A DNA stretch of 13,391 nt from Asaia bogorensis. GTDB lineage: Bacteria; Pseudomonadota; Alphaproteobacteria; Acetobacterales; Acetobacteraceae. Of the stretch, positions 6,272 to 13,391 are shown in pieces. A model generated the notes under the pieces. That model worked only from the letters and a program-made list of their open reading frames with translations, was not told the origin of the DNA and made no database searches. The DNA lies in the NCBI GenBank assembly GCA_945874515.1, contig CAMCHA010000017.1:1-13391 (forward strand), in the 5' to 3' direction. Position 1 is the stretch's first letter. Every line of letters starts with the position of its first letter. A program made the translations under genes and the position numbers.

Positions 6272-9200
6272 TCAAGACGGGGGGTGTTGGGCGGGCTTCA
6301 CCGCCTGCCCCATGCCGAGCATGGCCTTCAGACGCTCCCGCAGGCTTTGGAAGGTCACATACAGCATCGGGATCATGAAAATACCGATGGTGGAAGCCGC
6401 GATCATCCCCCAGAACACTGGCGTCCCCACCGCGCGGCGGCTGATCTGGGATGCGCCTTCCGCCACCACCAGCGGATACAGCCCCAGGATGAAGGCGAAG
6501 GACGTCATCATCACCGCCCGGAAGCGCAGCTTGGCGCCAAGCACTGCCGCTTCCTGGATGGATTTGCCGTGTAATTCGCGCTGTTCCTTGGCGAATTCAA
6601 TGATCAGAATGCCGTTCTTCGCGGCCAATGCGATCAGCACCACAATCCCGACCTGAGCATAGATATCCAGCGAAAGCCCTGCGGCACTGATGGATGCAAT
6701 CGCCCCCAGCACCCCGATTGCGACCGAAAGCAGCACGGGCACGGGGATGGTCCAGCTTTCGTAAAGTGCCACCAGGAACAGGAAGGCGAATAGCACCGCG
6801 AGCCCCAGGATCATGCCCGTTTGCCCGGCAGCGGCTTTTTCCTGATAGGCGGTGCCGGTCCATTCAAAGGAAAAACCCTGCGGCAGGGTGGTCGCACTCA
6901 ACCGTTCCATGGCCGCCAGCGCATCACCACTGCTGCGCCCGGCAGCCGGTTCGCCATTTATCGTCAGGCTGCGCACGTTGTTGTAACGCACAATGCTTTG
7001 CGGGCCGAATTCCACGCGAATATCAGCAATCGCGCGGATCGGTACCATTTGCCCTTGCGCGTTGCGCACATGCACGCGGAAGATGTCTTCAACCGATGCA
7101 CGGTCCGCTTCCTCGGCTTGCAGGCTCACGCGCCAGCTTCGGCCAAACAGGTTGAAGTCATTGATGTAATAGCTGCTCATGGTCGCTTGCAGCGCGGCGA
7201 AGACATCGCTGATCGAAATGCCAAGCACCTGTGTACGGTCGCGGTCCAGGTCAAGAAAAATTGAAGGCGCGGCAGCCGAATAGGTGGAGAAGACGCGATT
7301 GAGCGCGGGGTCCTGATTGGCGGCAAAAACCAAGCCGCGCATGACCGCCGCCATTTCCGCCACGGGGCGCCCTTCCAGATTCTGCAACTGGTATTGAAAG
7401 CCGCCGCCGGTTCCAAGCCCGATGATCGGCGGCAGGTTGAAGGGCACCACCAGCGCCGGCACCTGCGCCGTGCCGCGCGCAACGGCCGCCAGCAACGCAT
7501 TCACCTTTGCCTCGGGCGCAGTGCGCTCCGCAAAGGTTTTCAGCGTCACGATGAAGAAGGCGCTATTGGATTGCGCGAGGCCATTCAGCATCGAAAAGCC
7601 AGTAACACTCTGCACCGCTTGAATGCCAGGCAGGGGCTGAATGATCGCAGCCACCTGCTGGCTCAATTCCCGTGTGCGGTTGAGCGATGCGCCATCTGGC
7701 AATTGCATTTCAACGAAGAAGGCGCCCTGGTCTTCTTGCGGCAGGAAGCCCGTTGGGGTGCGGCTGCCAATGCCATAAATCCCGAAGGCAATGACACCAA
7801 GCAAGACAAGGCTGAGTGCCGAAAGCCGGACAAGCCGCGCGACAATCGCACCATAGCCATCGCGCACCGCATCAATGAAGGCTGAAACCCGACCCATAAT
7901 CCCGGTTTTCGGCCCGTGATGCGGCTTCAACAATATGGCGCACAGCGCTGGTGAAAGCGTCAGCGCATTGACCGCCGAAAACAACATGCCGACACTGACG
8001 GTCACCGCGAATTGGCGGAATAATTCACCCGAAATGCCAGGAATGAAAGCCAGCGGCACAAAGACCGAAAGTAGCACCAGAGTAATCGCTACAATCGGCG
8101 CGGTGATGCCTTCCATGGCAAGCTTCGTGGCTTCGGGCACCGAAAGCTCCGGATGGTGTTCCATGGTGGCTTCAACATTTTCCACCACCACAATGGCATC
8201 ATCCACCACAATGCCAATCGCGAGTACCATCGCCAGCAAGGAAACGGTATTGGCCGAATAGCCCATGGCGCTCAGCACCGCGAAGGTGCTGATCAGGCTG
8301 ACCGGCACCGCAATCAGCGGAATGATGGTGGCGCGGATGGATCCCAGGAACAGGAAGACCACAAGCACCACCAGCACAAAGGCTTCCAGCAGCGTCTTGA
8401 TCACCTCATGGATCGTGAGCTTGACGAAAAGCGTGGTATCGTAGGTCACCTCATAACCCATGCCGACGGGGAAGCGTGTGGCAAGCTGGCGCATGGTGAC
8501 GCCGACACTATCAGCCACGCCAACCGCATTGGCGCCGGGCGAGAGGAAAATCTGGATCAGCAGCGCGGCATCGCCATTCAGCCGCGTCTCCACATCCTGG
8601 TTCCAGGCGCCGAGTTCAAGCCGCGCCACATCCTGCACGCGCAGCACGCTGCCATCCTGATTGGCACGAATGATGATGGCACCGAATTCATCGGTGGTAA
8701 CCAAGCGCCCCGTGGTGGTGATATTGAGCTGATAGGACGCGTCCTGGCTCATGGGCTGCGCCCCCACGCGCCCAAGCGGTGCCACCTGGTTCTGCTTCTG
8801 GATTGCGCCGATCACATCGGCGGGGGTCAGCCCAAGTGCGACCAGCCGATCGGTCTGGAACCAGACGCGCATGGAATAATCGCGCGTGCCGAACATCTGC
8901 GCATCACCCACGCCAGGCACGCGGCGCAAAGCATCCAGCACATTGATGGTCACGTAATTGCTGAGAAACAGGGTATCAAGCGAACCATCAGTGGACCGGA
9001 TGGTGATCACCTGCAGCATGGCGGATGATTTCTTGCGCACCGTCAGGCCAAGCCGCTGCACTTCCTGCGGCAATTGCGCCAGCGCCAATTGCGCGCGGTT
9101 ATTTACATTGGTGGTATTCTGATCCGGGTTCGTTCCCACGCGGAAGGATATATTGAGCGAATAGGAACCATCATTGCCGCTGGTGGATTGCATATAAATC

Positions 9201-9427
9201 ATGCCATCCACGCCATTGATCTGGCTTTCCAAGGGCTGGCCAATGGTTGCTTCCACCACTTCAGCGGAAGCGCCGGGGAAATTGGCGGTCACCTGCACCT
9301 GGGGGGGCACAATATCGGGAAATTGCGCTACCGGAATGCGCAGTAGCGAAATCAAGCCCGCAATCGTGGTTAAGATCGCAATAACAATGGCGAAGCGCGG
9401 GCGATCAACGAATAATTTTGAGATCAT
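6272..9427 (-). CDS. RND efflux transporter, HAE1 family inner-membrane subunit (AcrB/MexB-like)
   Basis: A 1051-residue proton-driven multidrug exporter, full length for the family. It begins [10 protein letters not shown], the standard HAE1 N-terminus before the first membrane helix. Two large periplasmic loops (about residues 30-335 and 560-870) are each followed by membrane-helix bundles (about 340-555 and 872-1030). The proton relay is intact: Asp409-Asp410 in [13 protein letters not shown] of helix 4 and Lys937 in [15 protein letters not shown] of helix 10. It starts six bases after the adaptor stop, so the two are certainly co-transcribed. No outer-membrane channel gene follows; trxA does. 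The pump must therefore borrow a TolC-like protein encoded elsewhere. Substrates cannot be predicted by eye. Confidence 0.95.
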   Translation of the reverse strand: MISKLFVDRPRFAIVIAILTTIAGLISLLRIPVAQFPDIVPPQVQVTANFPGASAEVVEATIGQPLESQINGVDGMIYMQSTSGNDGSYSLNISFRVGTNPDQNTTNVNNRAQLALAQLPQEVQRLGLTVRKKSSAMLQVITIRSTDGSLDTLFLSNYVTINVLDALRRVPGVGDAQMFGTRDYSMRVWFQTDRLVALGLTPADVIGAIQKQNQVAPLGRVGAQPMSQDASYQLNITTTGRLVTTDEFGAIIIRANQDGSVLRVQDVARLELGAWNQDVETRLNGDAALLIQIFLSPGANAVGVADSVGVTMRQLATRFPVGMGYEVTYDTTLFVKLTIHEVIKTLLEAFVLVVLVVFLFLGSIRATIIPLIAVPVSLISTFAVLSAMGYSANTVSLLAMVLAIGIVVDDAIVVVENVEATMEHHPELSVPEATKLAMEGITAPIVAITLVLLSVFVPLAFIPGISGELFRQFAVTVSVGMLFSAVNALTLSPALCAILLKPHHGPKTGIMGRVSAFIDAVRDGYGAIVARLVRLSALSLVLLGVIAFGIYGIGSRTPTGFLPQEDQGAFFVEMQLPDGASLNRTRELSQQVAAIIQPLPGIQAVQSVTGFSMLNGLAQSNSAFFIVTLKTFAERTAPEAKVNALLAAVARGTAQVPALVVPFNLPPIIGLGTGGGFQYQLQNLEGRPVAEMAAVMRGLVFAANQDPALNRVFSTYSAAAPSIFLDLDRDRTQVLGISISDVFAALQATMSSYYINDFNLFGRSWRVSLQAEEADRASVEDIFRVHVRNAQGQMVPIRAIADIRVEFGPQSIVRYNNVRSLTINGEPAAGRSSGDALAAMERLSATTLPQGFSFEWTGTAYQEKAAAGQTGMILGLAVLFAFLFLVALYESWTIPVPVLLSVAIGVLGAIASISAAGLSLDIYAQVGIVVLIALAAKNGILIIEFAKEQRELHGKSIQEAAVLGAKLRFRAVMMTSFAFILGLYPLVVAEGASQISRRAVGTPVFWGMIAASTIGIFMIPMLYVTFQSLRERLKAMLGMGQAVKPAQHPPS

Positions 9428-9433
9428 GGCGCT

Positions 9434-10627
9434 TCAGCCCCGCCTTGGCGCTGTGCCAGGCATTGCGCCACTCGGCGTGTTTGGCGCTGGCTGAGGTGCT
9501 ACCGCCGCGCCCGGGCGGGCACGTTGCGCGCCTTCCGTGATCACCAATTGGCCAATCTCAAGCCCTTCGGTCACCACAAGCTGGCCACCCAAGCCCCGCG
9601 TGGTCTTCACGCGCTTGACCTCTACCTTGTTCTCGGCACCCACAATCAGCACGAAGCTGCCGGCCTGATCTATCTGCAAGGCGGATTGCGGAATGACGAT
9701 GGCTTGTTCCGGATCACCCGCTTCCACCACCACCGTCACCGCCTGCCCGTCCACCAATAATTTTTGCGAATTGGGGATCATCGCCTGCACCAGCACTGAA
9801 TCGGTCGCGCGATTGGTGGTGACGTCAATGAAATCAAAGCGGCCTGTGCTGTCCAGCATGGACCCATCGGGCAGGCGCACGCGCACCTTGATCTGCTCCG
9901 AAGCGCCAGCTTCGGCGTTTCGCCTGACGTTCAGCAATTGCCGCTGCGTGACCGGGAAGCTGATGCGGATTGGGTCATCGCGCACAATCGTGACCAGCGT
10001 GCCGCTACTTGGGCTGACGACATTACCGGGGCTGAGCGGCGAACGCCCCGCGCGGCCATCAAAGGGGGCGCGGATTTCGGTATAGTCGTAATTGATCTGC
10101 GCCTGCTGCAATTGCGCTTCTGCGGCAGCGACCTTGGCCTTGGATTCCGCTTCCGCCGTGATGCGGTCATCCAGGGTTGCTTGCGGGATGGCGTTTGTCT
10201 TCACCAATTCCCGCCCGCGGGTCACCTGGGTGCCGGCATTGGCCAAATCGGCGCGCGCGCTATCCACTTGCGCGCGGCGGAGTGCAACCTCGGCCGCGAA
10301 GGGGGGCTGTTCCAGCGTGAACAGCAATTGCCCGGCTTTCACCGCATCGCCTTCATTGAAATGCCGCGCCTGCAAAAAGCCCGTGACGCGCGCTACGATG
10401 TCAACACGATCAATGGCTTCGACGCGCCCGATGAAATCAGCACCCCGGCTGATGGCTTGGCGCTCCACGCGGGCGACAAACACCGCGGCTGGTGGCGCAG
10501 CGGCTTGCTGGCGGGCGGGGGTGGTTTCTTCCTTGCAGCCGGGCAACAGGGGCAGGGTCAGGGCCAAAACCACCGGTAGCGCAAGGCGCGCCGCGCCCTT
10601 CTGGTTACGCAAAGCCATGATGGTCAT
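9434..10627 (-). CDS. RND efflux periplasmic adaptor subunit (membrane fusion lipoprotein, AcrA/MexA-like)
   Basis: A 397-residue adaptor that links the inner-membrane pump to an outer-membrane channel. A lipoprotein signal (basic residues 7-14, hydrophobic 15-29) ends in the lipobox LLPGC with Cys31 as the lipidated residue. Then follow a split lipoyl domain (VDIVARVTGFLQ at 75-86 and IRAPFDGRAG at 185-194), a coiled-coil hairpin rich in Ala, Gln and Glu (about 112-180), a beta-barrel (about 218-303) and a membrane-proximal domain. The C-terminal 25 residues are rich in Pro, Ala and Gly. Two starts are possible, ATG at 10627 or ATG at 10618. GAGG (10635-10632) is four bases from the first, so I keep it. 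The gene leads the pump operon, and no regulator gene lies next to it. Confidence 0.95.
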   Translation of the reverse strand: MTIMALRNQKGAARLALPVVLALTLPLLPGCKEETTPARQQAAAPPAAVFVARVERQAISRGADFIGRVEAIDRVDIVARVTGFLQARHFNEGDAVKAGQLLFTLEQPPFAAEVALRRAQVDSARADLANAGTQVTRGRELVKTNAIPQATLDDRITAEAESKAKVAAAEAQLQQAQINYDYTEIRAPFDGRAGRSPLSPGNVVSPSSGTLVTIVRDDPIRISFPVTQRQLLNVRRNAEAGASEQIKVRVRLPDGSMLDSTGRFDFIDVTTNRATDSVLVQAMIPNSQKLLVDGQAVTVVVEAGDPEQAIVIPQSALQIDQAGSFVLIVGAENKVEVKRVKTTRGLGGQLVVTEGLEIGQLVITEGAQRARPGAAVAPQPAPNTPSGAMPGTAPRRG

Positions 10628-10643
10628 TCTCCCTCAGACCCTG

Positions 10644-10662
10644 GGGGCCAAAGGGCGGCCCC
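10644..10662. repeat. GC-rich inverted repeat upstream of the efflux operon
   Basis: GGGGCC (10644-10649) and GGCCCC (10657-10662) pair around AAAGGGC, 17-35 bases upstream of the adaptor start codon. In the minus-strand transcript this could be a leader hairpin, or at DNA level an operator for an unlinked regulator. Six-base GC arms are common in GC-rich DNA, so the evidence is weak. The remainder of the 164-base divergent region shows no clear promoter by eye. Confidence 0.3.
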
Positions 10663-10791
10663 ACGCATTCGAAGGAAAAACTAACACAGCTTGCGCCGAT
10701 CTGGGTAGCGGTGGCCCGGGCTTGGGTGGCGTTTCACACTGCCTGCAATCCGCGCTACAGCAGCCGCGATGATGCGCGAAGCCCATCCCCA

Positions 10792-11469
10792 ATGTTCAAG
10801 CGGCTGATCCGCCATCCTTCTGCCCAGGCGCTGCTCGCCTGGCTGGTGGGGCTGTATCTGCGGCTGATCTGGGCCACCACGCGCTGGCAGCTTGAAGGTG
10901 CTGAACGCGCCAATCTAAAGTCTGGCGACCCGATGATCCTGGCCTTTTGGCATGAATGCCTGCCGCTCGCCGCGCAGGGCTGGCGGCTGATCGCCCGTGA
11001 GAATCCGGCGGCCCCCGGGCGCAGGGCGCAGGCGCTGATTTCCCGCCACCGAGATGGCCGGCTGATCGCCCGCGCCGTGGCACCTTTTGATGTGGAGGTG
11101 GTGCATGCCTCATCCTCGAAAGGCGGGGCGGCGGGGCTGCGCCAGCTTCTGCGCGTGCTGGAAGGTGGCGGGGTTTCGGTGATCACGCCCGATGGTCCGC
11201 GCGGCCCGGCGAGGGAAGCCGCGCCCGGTATCGCCCAGCTTGCCGCTTTGGCGGGGCTGCCGGTGTTGGCCTGCGGGGCGGCATCTTCGCGCATGCGGCG
11301 CGCCCGATCCTGGGACCGGATGCGCTTTCCGCTGCCCTTTGCCCGCGCCGTGGTGGTGCTTGAAGCACCGATCCTGGTGCCGCGGGAAGACCCGGCCAGC
11401 GCTTTGCCGGCCATCACCGCAGCGCTCAACCGCGCGACGGAACGTGCCGATCAGGCGGTGGCGCGATGA
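10792..11469 (+). CDS. DUF374 lysophospholipid acyltransferase-family protein, waaA-linked
   Basis: A 225-residue protein of the DUF374 branch of the glycerolipid acyltransferase superfamily, regularly encoded next to waaA in alphaproteobacteria. A membrane-associated N-terminal segment (about 10-30) precedes FWHE (52-55). Here the canonical H-x4-D acyltransferase motif is not obvious, His54 being the likely equivalent. SRHRDGRLIAR (84-94), SSSKGG (107-112) and TPDGPRGP (132-139) are hallmark stretches of the group. A role in lipid A or membrane lipid acylation is inferred from context, not shown. The frame is open upstream to a GTG at 10711, but the family start (MFKRL-like) is the ATG at 10792, which lacks a clear Shine-Dalgarno sequence. 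Its stop overlaps the waaA ATG. Confidence 0.85.
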   Translation: MFKRLIRHPSAQALLAWLVGLYLRLIWATTRWQLEGAERANLKSGDPMILAFWHECLPLAAQGWRLIARENPAAPGRRAQALISRHRDGRLIARAVAPFDVEVVHASSSKGGAAGLRQLLRVLEGGGVSVITPDGPRGPAREAAPGIAQLAALAGLPVLACGAASSRMRRARSWDRMRFPLPFARAVVVLEAPILVPREDPASALPAITAALNRATERADQAVAR

Positions 11470-12776
11470 TCGCCCAAAGCCTTTCAGCAAAAATCCTGGC
11501 CGCGCTTTGGGCGCTGATTGCCAGCCTACTCGCGCCGCTTTTGCCGTTTTACCTGCGGCGCCGGGTGGCCAAGGGCAAGGAAATCGCCGAACGCCTGGCC
11601 GAACGCCAGGGCCATGGCGCGGCGCGCCCGCCAGGTCGGCTGATCTGGTGCCACGCGGCCAGCAATGGGGAGACCCTTTCCCTATTACCTTTGCTAGAAG
11701 CCCTGGCGCGACAGGACCCGGCTTTGTCCTTTCTGGTCACCACCGGCACGGTCACGTCGGCGCGCTTGTTGGAACAACGGCTTTCGCCGGAACTGGCGCC
11801 GCGCACGCAGCATCGCTTCCTGCCTTTGGATGTGCCGCGCTGGGTGGCGCGGTTTCTGGAAGGCTGGCGGCCTGATCTGGCCGTGATCGTGGAATCGGAG
11901 CTTTGGCCGAATATGCTGGCGGAGGCTGACCGCCAGGGCGTGCCGATGGCGCTGATCAATGCGCGCATGTCAGCGCGTTCCGCGCGTAGCTGGGGCTGGG
12001 TGCCGGGATTCGCGCGGGCTTTGCTCGGGCGTTTTGCGCTTATTCTGGCGCAGACGGAAGCCGATACCGCACGCTTCGCCACCCTGGCCGGGCGCCCCGT
12101 GCCTTGCTGGGGCAATCTGAAATATGCCGCGCCCCCCTTGCCCGCTGATCCGGCGGAGCTTGCGCGCCTGACCCTTACTTGGGAGGGGCGGCCTGTCTGG
12201 CTCGCCGCCAGCACTCATCCGGGAGAGGATGAGATCATCCTGGCGGCGCATCGGCTGCTTGCCCCGGATCAGCCCGGATTGCTGACGGTGATCGTGCCGC
12301 GCCATCCGCAGCGTGGGCCGGATATTGCCGCTTTGGCCGGGGATTTGTCCGTCGCACGGCGCGGCGCTGGGCAGGAAGCGGGACCGGGCGTTGCGGTTTA
12401 TGTCGCTGACACGCTTGGTGAATTGGGGCTATTCTACCGGCTGGCGCGCGTCGCGCTGATTGGCGGGTCCTTGGTGCCGCATGGCGGGCAGAACCCGCTG
12501 GAAGCCGCGCGGCTTGGCTGCCCCATCATCACCGGCCCGCATCACTTCAATTTCGGTGAAATCATCACACGGCTCAGCGCCGCCCATGCCTTGGTCGAAA
12601 CCCCGGATGCGCAAGGGGCTGCGCAGGCGCTCGCCGGAAACATCGCGCGCATCCTGGCTGATCCCACGGCAGGGCAGGCCATGGCGGCGGCCGCGGAGGC
12701 ACTTGCCCAGGACCAGGCCGGCCTCCCGGACCGCATCGCCACAAGCCTGTTGCTCTTGTTCCGCCCCGCGCGGTAA
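11466..12776 (+). CDS. waaA: 3-deoxy-D-manno-octulosonic acid (Kdo) transferase
   Basis: A 436-residue GT-B glycosyltransferase (family GT30) that moves Kdo from CMP-Kdo to the lipid A precursor at the cytoplasmic face of the inner membrane. An N-terminal hydrophobic anchor spans about 8-30. The catalytic glutamate is Glu69 in HAASNGE, followed by VTTGTVTSA (91-99), VESELWPNM (142-150) and LINARMSARS (163-172). The C-terminal nucleotide-binding region includes GNLKY (216-220), STHPGED (249-255), and GGSLVPHGGQNPLEAA (333-348). All are standard for WaaA, and the length is typical. Its ATG overlaps the stop of the acyltransferase gene by four bases. The number of Kdo residues added cannot be judged from sequence. 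Confidence 0.95.
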   Translation: MIAQSLSAKILAALWALIASLLAPLLPFYLRRRVAKGKEIAERLAERQGHGAARPPGRLIWCHAASNGETLSLLPLLEALARQDPALSFLVTTGTVTSARLLEQRLSPELAPRTQHRFLPLDVPRWVARFLEGWRPDLAVIVESELWPNMLAEADRQGVPMALINARMSARSARSWGWVPGFARALLGRFALILAQTEADTARFATLAGRPVPCWGNLKYAAPPLPADPAELARLTLTWEGRPVWLAASTHPGEDEIILAAHRLLAPDQPGLLTVIVPRHPQRGPDIAALAGDLSVARRGAGQEAGPGVAVYVADTLGELGLFYRLARVALIGGSLVPHGGQNPLEAARLGCPIITGPHHFNFGEIITRLSAAHALVETPDAQGAAQALAGNIARILADPTAGQAMAAAAEALAQDQAGLPDRIATSLLLLFRPAR

Positions 12777-12936
12777 CATGAACCCTCGGGGGAGGATCAA
12801 TCCCCAATAATCTCGGGGGTCCTCACCGCAAAGACGGCGAAGCCGCGCGGATAGGAAAGCCCGAGGCAAGTGATCCAAGCCCTGCACGCCCGTTGCGCGA
12901 TGCGGGCACCATGGAAGGTTTGAACGGTTTCATCTG
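12777..12936. other. 160-base waaA-lpxK gap with short direct and inverted repeats, no supported gene
   Basis: The octamer CTCGGGGG occurs twice (12785-12792 and 12812-12819). GGGGA (12789-12793) can pair with TCCCC (12801-12805), or GAGGA (12792-12796) with TCCTC (12820-12824). No convincing T-run follows, so this is not a clear terminator. A plus-strand frame stays open from 12782 to the TGA at 12935-12937, which overlaps the lpxK ATG as TGATG. Its only ATG, at 12911, gives the 8-residue MEGLNGFI, a possible coupling leader. Minus-strand frames are also open, but I recognise no protein in them. Confidence 0.35.
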
Positions 12937-13391
12937 ATGCGATCGCCTGGATTCTGGAGCGATAAGCCTGGTGTGGCGGCAGCTTTGCTCTCGCCCATTG
13001 CGGCGCTTTACGCGGGCACAACGGCGCGACGCATGGCGCGCCCGGGGCAGCATTTGCCGCTGCCCGTGATTTGCTGCGGCAATGCGACAGCAGGTGGCGC
13101 AGGCAAAACCACGGTGGCGCTTGACCTCGGCGAAAGGCTCAAGGCGCGCGGGCTGGCCGCGCATTTCCTGCTGCGCGGCTATGGCGGCAGGCTAAAGGTC
13201 CCGGCCCGGGTTGACCTTGCCAGCCATGACAGCCGCGCCGTGGGGGATGAGGCTTTGTTGCTGGCTGCCATCGCGCCCACCTGGGTTTCGGCGGATCGCG
13301 CTGCGGGCGGGGCGGCAGCGCAAGCGGCCGGGGCGCAGGCGATCATCATGGATGATGGGCTGCAGAACCCAACCCTTGAAAAGACGCTGTC
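12937..13391 (+). CDS. lpxK: Tetraacyldisaccharide 4'-kinase (lipid A 4'-kinase), 5' part, cut by the window edge
   Basis: The first 151 codons of LpxK, the membrane-associated kinase that phosphorylates the 4' position of the tetraacyl-disaccharide to give lipid IVA. The N-terminus MRSPGFW is the usual opening in alphaproteobacteria, followed by a hydrophobic segment (about 11-28) that contacts the membrane. The P-loop is GNATAGGAGKTT (48-59) and the conserved DDGLQN is at 139-144. RGYGG (80-84) and VGDEALLLA (102-110) are further family motifs. No good Shine-Dalgarno sequence precedes the ATG. Its first base is shared with the TGA of a short upstream frame, so translation may be coupled. 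It lies 160 bases downstream of waaA in the same direction. Confidence 0.95.
   Translation, partial: MRSPGFWSDKPGVAAALLSPIAALYAGTTARRMARPGQHLPLPVICCGNATAGGAGKTTVALDLGERLKARGLAAHFLLRGYGGRLKVPARVDLASHDSRAVGDEALLLAAIAPTWVSADRAAGGAAAQAAGAQAIIMDDGLQNPTLEKTL

Noticed and set aside
8153..9028. Long open frame (291 codons) antisense to the RND transporter, rich in His, Gln and Gly
   Set aside because: It is the mirror of a clearly real RND gene in GC-rich DNA, where opposite-strand frames often stay open. It matches no family and lacks a ribosome binding site of note.
12797..13021. Minus-strand 74-codon frame ending in the waaA-lpxK gap
   Set aside because: It overlaps the start of lpxK, has no recognisable family and no good start signal; kept only as part of the unexplained gap.

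Overview
The window is GC-rich chromosomal DNA, tightly packed with housekeeping and accessory metabolic genes. It most likely comes from an alphaproteobacterium, and Rhodospirillales/Acetobacteraceae-like is my best guess. The strongest taxonomic clue is a perfect GAAC-N7-GAAC site in front of lexA, which is the alphaproteobacterial form of the LexA operator. The lipid A genes and the LexA sequence fit the same group. No rRNA, tRNA, CRISPR array, transposase or phage gene was seen. No stretch longer than about 230 bases lacks a gene.

Layout from left to right. (1) At the left edge a minus-strand gene begins (only 13 codons visible), divergent from cysQ (3'(2'),5'-bisphosphate nucleotidase family) and the t6A gene sua5, whose start overlaps the cysQ stop. 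(2) A peptidase S66 (LD-carboxypeptidase) gene converges on sua5 with a 4-base gap. Its divergent neighbour is lexA, across an AT-rich 229-base regulatory region that holds a LexA box, a candidate promoter and two small inverted repeats. (3) Downstream of lexA lies a compact two-hairpin palindromic element of about 100 bases. (4) A zinc-independent NADP-dependent MDR oxidoreductase (minus) and an enoyl-CoA hydratase/isomerase (plus) diverge from a shared 113-base region. (5) A bidirectional hairpin terminator separates the hydratase gene from convergent trxA. (6) A two-gene minus-strand operon encodes an RND efflux pump: a periplasmic adaptor lipoprotein followed by an HAE1-type inner-membrane transporter. 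(7) Divergent from the pump, a plus-strand lipid A/LPS core cluster runs DUF374 acyltransferase - waaA - lpxK, the last cut by the right edge.

How the genes relate. WaaA adds Kdo to lipid A precursors, LpxK phosphorylates the precursor at the 4' position, and the acyltransferase-like protein is a regular genomic companion of waaA. The pump operon has no outer-membrane channel and no local regulator in view. CysQ clears pAp from sulfur and coenzyme A metabolism. Sua5 supplies the threonylcarbamoyl-AMP intermediate for tRNA t6A. LexA controls the SOS response and very probably its own gene.

I found no convincing undescribed multi-gene system: every long coding region belongs to a known family. 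The items most worth a second look are non-coding: the paired-hairpin element after lexA, the inverted repeats between the S66 gene and lexA, and the unexplained 160-base gap between waaA and lpxK. All assignments were made by eye from motifs, and no database search or folding calculation was run.
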